This document shows positions 14,057 to 18,327 of a stretch of 18,327 bases of DNA, piece by piece. The translations under genes were made by a program, and so were the position numbers. Below the pieces are notes generated by a model that saw only the letters and a program-made list of their open reading frames with translations, was not told the DNA's origin and ran no database searches. How positions within the stretch are numbered: the stretch's first letter is position 1; every line of letters begins with the position of its first letter. The stretch is from an uncultured bacterium (GTDB lineage: Bacteria; Cyanobacteriota; Vampirovibrionia; Gastranaerophilales; Gastranaerophilaceae): positions 1 through 18,327 of the forward strand of contig USCK01000018.1 of NCBI GenBank assembly GCA_900553205.1, in the 5' to 3' direction.

Positions 14057-15028
14057 ATGATTGGACGTGTAACTTCAGCTTTAACAAATTCTAATTTAGT
14101 ATTTAGCATGCAAAAGAGTTATTCAAACTATGCAAAACTTACAACGCAATTATCATCAGGTAAAAAAATTAATTCTATGCTTGATGACCCTACTCAATCT
14201 GTTAATCTTGTAAACTCAAAGCGAGAATTAACAAGAATTGATACTTGGAATAATAATATAAAAAGTTTAAAAAATGAAATCAGCCAATCAACAAATACAT
14301 TAGACTTGTTGATAGAAAACGGACAGAGAGCCAAAGACTTGGCTACATCTGCAGCGAATAATGTTTATAACAACGGAAGTCTTGAAGCCGTAAAAGATGA
14401 ACTTGACCAAATAATAAGTTCTGTTGTAAGTAATGCGAATACTAAATATGATGGTAAATATATTTTTAGTGGTACAAATACTCAAACACAACCTTATAGT
14501 ATAGAGTATGCAGTAGATAATAATGGAAATAAAACAGATGAAATTGTCGGAGTAAAATATAATGGGACAGATAAAAATGGCGATTGGAAAAGAAGTTTGG
14601 AAATAGCTGATGGAGTATTTCAGCAAGGTAATGTTTTGGGAATAGAGGCTTTGGGTGAATATTCAAATGGTAATTCAGAAGGAATTATGAGTTGCTTGAT
14701 GGAGTTTAAAAATACAGTATCTGATATTTTAGAAAACAAAAATGGTGCAAATTACAGTGATATAAGTGGTTTGTTGGATAAATTTACAACCTCTATCGAT
14801 AAAATTGCTCAATCAAGCAGTAAACTTGGAAGTATAAGCAACAAACTTGATATGACACAAACCTCACTTGATAACAGTCAAACTAACTTGAAAGAAAAAA
14901 TATCGGGAATAGAGGATTTGGATTTAACACAAGCTGTTACAGATTGGTATTCCAGCCAATATGCTTACCAAGCAAGTATGCAGGTATTCACTGCTTTTAA
15001 CTCCATGTCTTTGTTGAATTATTTATGA
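14057..15028 (+). CDS. flgL2: Flagellar hook-filament junction protein FlgL (copy 2)
   Basis: Paralogue of the FlgL at 10722, 323 aa. It shares the N-terminal MIGRVTSALTNSNLV...YAKLTTQLSSGKKINSMLDD region and GQRAKDLATSAAN. The middle block PYSIEYAVDNNGNKTDEIVG...DWKRSLEIADGVFQ is nearly parallel to copy 1, and the terminus is AVTDWYSSQYAYQASMQVF. It lacks the two insertions seen in copy 1 between residues about 200 and 285, so the surface domain is smaller. It starts 4 nt after the flgK copy 2 stop, with GGGGAT as ribosome site, and ends the second cassette. No disruption is seen. Confidence 0.92.
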   Translation: MIGRVTSALTNSNLVFSMQKSYSNYAKLTTQLSSGKKINSMLDDPTQSVNLVNSKRELTRIDTWNNNIKSLKNEISQSTNTLDLLIENGQRAKDLATSAANNVYNNGSLEAVKDELDQIISSVVSNANTKYDGKYIFSGTNTQTQPYSIEYAVDNNGNKTDEIVGVKYNGTDKNGDWKRSLEIADGVFQQGNVLGIEALGEYSNGNSEGIMSCLMEFKNTVSDILENKNGANYSDISGLLDKFTTSIDKIAQSSSKLGSISNKLDMTQTSLDNSQTNLKEKISGIEDLDLTQAVTDWYSSQYAYQASMQVFTAFNSMSLLNYL

Positions 15029-15039
15029 TGCTTTTTTAA

Positions 15040-15180
15040 AAGTGACTAAGTTAATAAGAAGATAATTGTTTCTTATTCACTTAATAACTTAACTCTTAGT
15101 AACATATAGCAAGTCATTCCGTACTTGATACGGAATCTGTCAGTTTGATGTCTTATTCACTTAGTAACCTATTAACTTAG
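15040..15180. repeat. Hairpin repeat cluster in the convergent gap (includes repeat copy 2)
   Basis: This lies between the convergent flgL copy 2 and the ATP-grasp gene. It contains an imperfect 16-bp stem, 15045-15060 with 15070-15085 (two mismatches), and a perfect hairpin ATTCCGTA-CTTGA-TACGGAAT (15116-15136). The block 15113-15170, read on the minus strand, matches 1259-1317 across AGGTTA, ATAAG, ATCA, TGACA and the ATTCCGTATC hairpin. Its AT-rich part resembles 18196-18247. The hairpins may also help to end both convergent transcripts, but no clean T run follows them. Confidence 0.6.
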
Positions 15181-15186
15181 TTACTT

Positions 15187-16236
15187 TTAGAAAGTCTCAG
15201 TTTTGTATGGATACAATGTATCTGCAGGAACAACTATTTGGCTGTTTACCTCTACTTGAGATGAGCCTTCAATAAGGGGGCTGTTTTTTTCAAAATAAAG
15301 GCTTTCGTTTTGGATATAATCACAAATTGTCTTTTCTAAATTAACTCCGAAATGTTGATTTATTTCTTTGATAAAATAACAAGGACTTGTTACATTTATC
15401 TCAATTATTTGTTCATTAACAACATCTAAACCTGCCATTGGAATACCCATTTTATTGAGTTCTTGCGCTACACGTTTGAAGTTTTCTTCCTCTGAAAAAG
15501 TTAATTTTGATTTTCTTATATAATTGTCATTATGTGTATTAAACTTGAAATCATCATTTGTCGGAAGTTTAAGTACACATTCAGATAATACATTATCACC
15601 AAGTGTCAAAACTCGTTTGTCACCAAACTTGATATCAGGAATATATTTCTGAACCATAACAAGTGAGTTTTCGTTGTTTGTAACACTATTAATGATAGAA
15701 CGAGTATTCGGATCACCTATATGCAAATACATAACTCCCGAACCGAAGCATTGGTTTAGAGGTTTCAAAACAATTTCGCCACATTCGTTCAAAAAGTCCT
15801 CTATACGAGAACGGCTTGCAGACACAATATATTTTGGCATAAGGTCTGAAAACAACGCTGTATGTATTTTTTCGTTAAAGTTTCTAATAGAGCGTGGGTC
15901 ATTGATAATCTTTGTATTTTTAACAAAATCAAGTACATAAGTTGCACTCAAATAATCTACATCTACAGGTGGGTCAGGACGGAACATAACCAAATCAAAG
16001 TCTTCTACTTTAAAGTTTAAAATATCTTTTTGATAAAAAATATTTTCATCTTCTACATAAGATTTGTAGGTCCTCGCATAAGCATTGGAGTTTTCAAGAT
16101 ACAAATTGTTAATTGTAGTTATACAAACATTATTACCTCTTTCTAATAACTCTTTTATAAGCCAAAAATTAGTAACAAGGTTGTTGAATTCAAAATACTT
16201 CAATTCAATTTTATCAATTACAAATAAAATATTCAT
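15187..16236 (-). CDS. GshB-like ATP-grasp ligase
   Basis: ATP-grasp protein, 349 aa, with the full glutathione-synthetase (GshB) layout. The N-terminal domain has MNILFVIDKIE. MFRPDPPVDVDYLSATYVLD (84-103) is followed by INDPRSIRNFNEK (111-123) and the LKPLNQCFGSGV glycine loop (158-168). GDKRVLTLG (205-213), then D271, E279 and N281 in GLDVVNE and IEINVTSP, give the Mg-ATP ligands. Two regions differ from typical GshB: the glycine loop reads CFGSG instead of GGxGG-like, and the RGNLAAGGRG substrate loop is replaced around 229-243 (no clear Arg-Gly pattern). A 40-residue tail extends beyond the family's usual end. It may be a true glutathione synthetase or a ligase for another peptide. No gshA is nearby. 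The ATG has an AGAGGTG site 5 nt upstream. Confidence 0.82.
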   Translation of the reverse strand: MNILFVIDKIELKYFEFNNLVTNFWLIKELLERGNNVCITTINNLYLENSNAYARTYKSYVEDENIFYQKDILNFKVEDFDLVMFRPDPPVDVDYLSATYVLDFVKNTKIINDPRSIRNFNEKIHTALFSDLMPKYIVSASRSRIEDFLNECGEIVLKPLNQCFGSGVMYLHIGDPNTRSIINSVTNNENSLVMVQKYIPDIKFGDKRVLTLGDNVLSECVLKLPTNDDFKFNTHNDNYIRKSKLTFSEEENFKRVAQELNKMGIPMAGLDVVNEQIIEINVTSPCYFIKEINQHFGVNLEKTICDYIQNESLYFEKNSPLIEGSSQVEVNSQIVVPADTLYPYKTETF

Positions 16237-16475
16237 TTATGCACCTCTTTTGTCCCCGAATTTAATATAAATAATCGTATCATTAAAATTTTTCTTCAAC
16301 AAGATTGTAAAGTCTAATATAGCCCTGTTGGGCTAAAAAATCCTCCGGTTAGTGTACACAAGTGCAGATTTAAAAATTATTGTTTTTCGTAAATAACTGT
16401 TAAGAATTCTAAAAAATATAGCAATTTTTATTTTTCAGAATATTTAAATTTGGAGTAGAAAGGTAACCAACAAAT
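16237..16475. other. Intergenic region between divergent transcripts
   Basis: An AT-rich gap of 239 nt with no convincing gene. It holds the leader and promoter of the GshB-like gene, the 6-bp GC hairpin at 16320-16335, and an 8-bp GTGTACAC palindrome around 16353-16360. The rest is A/T-rich sequence leading to the small ORF at 16476. Nothing else was recognised. Confidence 0.5.
16282..16311 (-). promoter_or_regulatory. Candidate promoter of the GshB-like gene
   Basis: On the minus strand, TTTACA (complement at 16306-16311) is followed after 18 nt by TTTAAT (complement at 16282-16287). Each matches consensus at five of six positions. A TAGCCC-TGTT-GGGCTA hairpin lies just upstream at 16320-16335. 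It is followed by A's on the plus strand, so it is not a standard terminator in either direction. Confidence 0.35.
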
Positions 16476-16619
16476 ATGACATCAACCACAATAGAAAAAA
16501 ACTATACAACTAATTCAATTATTAAAGACTGGCTAACTCTAAGAGCCAAATTAAATAAAAATCCCGAAACAAATGAAAAAATCGATTTTGATAAATTCAA
16601 TATAACTATTGAAAGTTAA
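16476..16619 (+). CDS. Putative 47-aa small protein
   Basis: A 47-codon ORF from ATG to TAA, beginning MTSTTIEKNYTTNSIIKDWL and ending in IDFDKFNITIES. A weak AAAGGT ribosome site lies 11 nt upstream. The product is polar, without Cys, signal peptide or membrane segment. A possible amphipathic helix lies at 14-28. I recognise no family. Its codon pattern is that of the surrounding AT-rich genes. It may be real because it starts cleanly and fills an otherwise empty stretch, but it could be chance. Confidence 0.35.
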   Translation: MTSTTIEKNYTTNSIIKDWLTLRAKLNKNPETNEKIDFDKFNITIES

Positions 16620-16671
16620 AATATTTATTTAATTTTTGGGTATAAAAGCAGACAACACAATATTTTTGGAT

Positions 16672-16695
16672 ACATGTTACGATTTTGTAACATGT
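16672..16695. promoter_or_regulatory. 9-bp-arm inverted repeat upstream of the 84-aa gene
   Basis: A perfect inverted repeat ACATGTTAC (16672-16680) / GTAACATGT (16687-16695) with a 6-nt GATTTT spacer. No T run follows, so it is not an intrinsic terminator. It lies about 100 nt before the 84-aa gene, a position that suits an operator or an upstream RNA hairpin. The role is inferred. Confidence 0.45.
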
Positions 16696-16795
16696 GCATT
16701 AAATAATGGCAATTATTTCGCTAAAAAATACTTTATATTCATGTAAACAGTTAAGTTATTAAGAATAATGGTTATAAATTTAGGGGAATAAAATT

Positions 16796-17050
16796 ATGGC
16801 AGTTGGTGCTCAAGACAACCTTGACAGGCTTCTTGTCAAGAAGTATTCAGGTAAACAAGTTGAAAATCACGAAGACATCGTTTCTAAAATGGTTGACCCA
16901 AATAAAATGATGGAAACTATGAATGATGTTGCAGCTGTTCAAAGAACAATGCTCGCAATGTCTAACAAACTTGCCAGTATCTGCTCTCAAATCAACTCTA
17001 AAGCAAGATATAAATCGGGACAACGATTTTTACAAAGTTTTAATGGTTAA
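16796..17050 (+). CDS. Hypothetical 84-aa helical protein
   Basis: Small protein of unknown function. It has no signal peptide or membrane segment. The N-terminal 20 residues are mixed (AVGAQDNLDRLLVKKYSG). Residues about 25-70 form one or two amphipathic helices rich in Met and Ala (VDPNKMMETMNDVAAVQRTM, then a LAMSNKLASICSQINSK segment). The single Cys lies in ASICSQ. The architecture recalls small secretion-system or filament subunits, but no motif supports a call. The ATG has a GGGG site about 10 nt upstream. The gene stands alone, with a palindromic region upstream and a strong terminator downstream, so it is probably a monocistronic, well-expressed gene. Confidence 0.8.
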   Translation: MAVGAQDNLDRLLVKKYSGKQVENHEDIVSKMVDPNKMMETMNDVAAVQRTMLAMSNKLASICSQINSKARYKSGQRFLQSFNG

Positions 17051-17073
17051 GTGTAAATAGGTATGTTATGATT

Positions 17074-17107
17074 AAAGCCTTGATAAAAATTATCAAGGCT
17101 TTTTTTT
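17074..17107 (+). terminator. Intrinsic terminator after the 84-aa gene
   Basis: A perfect 13-bp stem AAAGCCTTGATAA (17074-17086) / TTATCAAGGCTTT (17090-17102) around an AAA loop, followed by a T run to 17107. It lies in the convergent gap with the glycosyltransferase gene. Confidence 0.92.
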
Positions 17108-17126
17108 ATGTGTTTTAAACTTTTTC

Positions 17127-18101
17127 CTAATCTTTTTCCTGCAACAATCTTTCTTTTATTTCGGGGAAAAGTTCACACATTTTGTTAATTGCACATTCTC
17201 CTGTCATTCCTACATTTGTGGTTGGATTTTTCATATTTTTTTGCCACAATGAATCAGTTTGAGAACCTTCTACAATATAATTTTTTAACTTATATCCATT
17301 TTTAAGAACTTTTATTTTGGTATTATTTCTAATTGCATGTCCCCAAAACCACAAATCATCATGTGTTGGAAGTTCTTTCATAAATTGTTCAGAATTTAAA
17401 ACGTTTTCATGAAGAGATTTTGGAGGATATAAAACACCACCACAACCAACAGGTTCGTTTAAAAAATTTGGAAGATAGGTTGAATTATATATATAATTTC
17501 TTGCATTCATTGTAAGTTTATTATCTTTGTTCATTTTAACAACAAATGCTTGTCTTGCTTGAATACATTCAGGATTTTCAAGATAAGAATTATACAAAAA
17601 TTCTAATAATCTTTTGTCATAATAATTGTCATCATCTACCGTTACAATAATATCATTCTTATATTCTGCCAACGCAGGTATAAGTTTCTTAAAAGATTTT
17701 ATGTCATCTTTACACCATTTTATTGATAAACCAAACTCTTGAAGTTTTGTAAGATTTTCTGGTAGTTGTTTGTTTGGAAATTGCTCTTCTGAAAGCCATA
17801 AAATAACTTCATCAGGTTTTAATGTTTGTTGTAATAATGTAGATATTGTTTTATAAACTGAATTTATTCTTGCAGGATAAGTTGTTAATGAAACAATAAG
17901 TTTTATTTCTCTTTTTTTGTCGGTTACACCTAAAGTATTAACTTCATTAAAATTATAAATATAATTATATTTTTTACAAATTTTTATTCCAAAAATTTTA
18001 ATTACATAATGGTCATCAATATTATTTATGGAAAAAAGCCAGTTTAAATTACTTTTTAATTCTTGTAAAAAATTAACTCTTTCCTTCTTATCACTATTCA
18101 T
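17127..18101 (-). CDS. GT-A-type glycosyltransferase
   Basis: Predicted nucleotide-sugar glycosyltransferase of the GT-A fold, 324 aa, cytoplasmic and without membrane segments. After a 65-residue N-terminal part containing IKIFGIKICKKY come IVSLTTYPARI (about 69-79) and TISTLLQQTLKPDEVILWL. The metal-binding DDD lies in IIVTVDDDNYYD (about 151-162). Farther on are VGCGGVLYPP and LPTHDDLWFWGHAI, typical of enzymes that build capsular or surface glycans. Donor and acceptor are unknown. The frame opens with TTG at 18113, but the ATG at 18101 is preferred because GGAG lies 6 nt before it. A good promoter sits upstream. Its closeness to flagellar genes allows a role in flagellar or surface glycosylation, but nothing shows it. 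Confidence 0.82.
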   Translation of the reverse strand: MNSDKKERVNFLQELKSNLNWLFSINNIDDHYVIKIFGIKICKKYNYIYNFNEVNTLGVTDKKREIKLIVSLTTYPARINSVYKTISTLLQQTLKPDEVILWLSEEQFPNKQLPENLTKLQEFGLSIKWCKDDIKSFKKLIPALAEYKNDIIVTVDDDNYYDKRLLEFLYNSYLENPECIQARQAFVVKMNKDNKLTMNARNYIYNSTYLPNFLNEPVGCGGVLYPPKSLHENVLNSEQFMKELPTHDDLWFWGHAIRNNTKIKVLKNGYKLKNYIVEGSQTDSLWQKNMKNPTTNVGMTGECAINKMCELFPEIKERLLQEKD

Positions 18102-18151
18102 TAATATCTCCAATCAAAAATAAAGATAATTTCCACAGACGCTTTGCTGAT

Positions 18152-18180
18152 ATTATACATAAAATTATTTTCAGTGTGAA
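18152..18180 (-). promoter_or_regulatory. Sigma-70 promoter of the glycosyltransferase gene
   Basis: On the minus strand, TTCACA (complement at 18175-18180) is followed by a 17-nt spacer and a perfect TATAAT (complement at 18152-18157). The predicted leader is about 44 nt. It lies inside a longer minus-strand frame (18101-18322), which speaks against that frame being a gene. Confidence 0.72.
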
Positions 18181-18195
18181 TAGTTTTGTTTTTAA

Positions 18196-18247
18196 AGTGA
18201 ATAAGTAAATAAGTTATTAAGTTAATAAGAAACCGATATTGACAAAC
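18196..18247 (+). repeat. Intergenic repeat copy 3 (partial)
   Basis: The GTTATTAAGTTAATAAGAAA stretch followed by TTGACAAA resembles the AT-rich arm of the cluster at 15040-15180 (20 of 22 bases over the best block, read on the other strand) and the TGACA junction of 1259-1317. The ATTCCGTA hairpin is replaced by unrelated sequence. It lies upstream of the glycosyltransferase promoter. Confidence 0.4.
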
Positions 18248-18327
18248 CATTCTTGAATTTCCTCCACGCTCACATAGTTTCGGCAAAGGAACTTCGTTCC
18301 AATAGTTTTTAGTAGTCACCATGAATT

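Noticed and set aside
18101..18322. Minus-strand 73-codon frame starting at 18322
   Set aside because: It has no ribosome site, passes through the AT-rich repeat, and overlaps the glycosyltransferase promoter (TTCACA, 17 nt, TATAAT). The product changes from mixed to AT-driven residues midway.
1..18327. CRISPR array, prophage, IS element, tRNA or rRNA
   Set aside because: No regularly spaced direct repeats, transposase or phage genes were seen, and no tRNA or rRNA gene was recognised on either strand.

Overview
The window looks like chromosomal DNA of an AT-rich, diderm, flagellated bacterium. Outer-membrane and periplasmic ring genes (flgH, flgI) indicate a two-membrane envelope. The overall protein style, together with a small Cys-cluster protein, suggests a gut member of the Vampirovibrionia/Melainabacteria (Gastranaerophilales type). 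That placement is inference from familiarity with the family, not from a search.

Left flank (1-2928): three minus-strand genes, a ferritin (partial, cut by the window edge), a YebC/TACO1-type translation or regulatory factor, and an FMN nitroreductase with a clear sigma-70 promoter. The yebC-nitroreductase gap holds two repeat-like modules. On the plus strand come a palindrome-rich regulatory region, a 36-codon small ORF, a small Cys-cluster protein, and a short-form ribosome hibernation factor (hpf) with its own promoter and a strong terminator.

Flagellar operon 1 (about 2951-11899): a 16-bp perfect palindrome and a second inverted repeat precede a lytic transglycosylase, flgF, flgG, flgA, flgH, flgI, a short flgJ (rod-cap domain only), an unrecognised 92-aa gene at the position flgM often has, flgN, flgK and flgL, closed by a terminator. 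The set covers the distal rod, P and L rings, passage through peptidoglycan, and the hook-filament junction with its chaperone. flgB, flgC, flgD, flgE, fliE and flagellin are not in the window.

Flagellar operon 2 (about 12000-15028): a second, diverged flgN-flgK-flgL cassette in the same order, with its own leader. It is a paralogous copy of the last three genes of operon 1, so the cell encodes two complete hook-filament junction sets. This is the most distinctive feature of the window.

Right flank (15029-18327): a convergent gap filled by hairpin repeats, a minus-strand GshB-like ATP-grasp ligase with an altered substrate loop, a gene-poor stretch with a possible 47-aa ORF and a 9-bp-arm inverted repeat, an 84-aa hypothetical protein with a strong terminator, and a minus-strand GT-A glycosyltransferase with a good promoter. 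A further partial copy of the intergenic repeat lies upstream of the glycosyltransferase.
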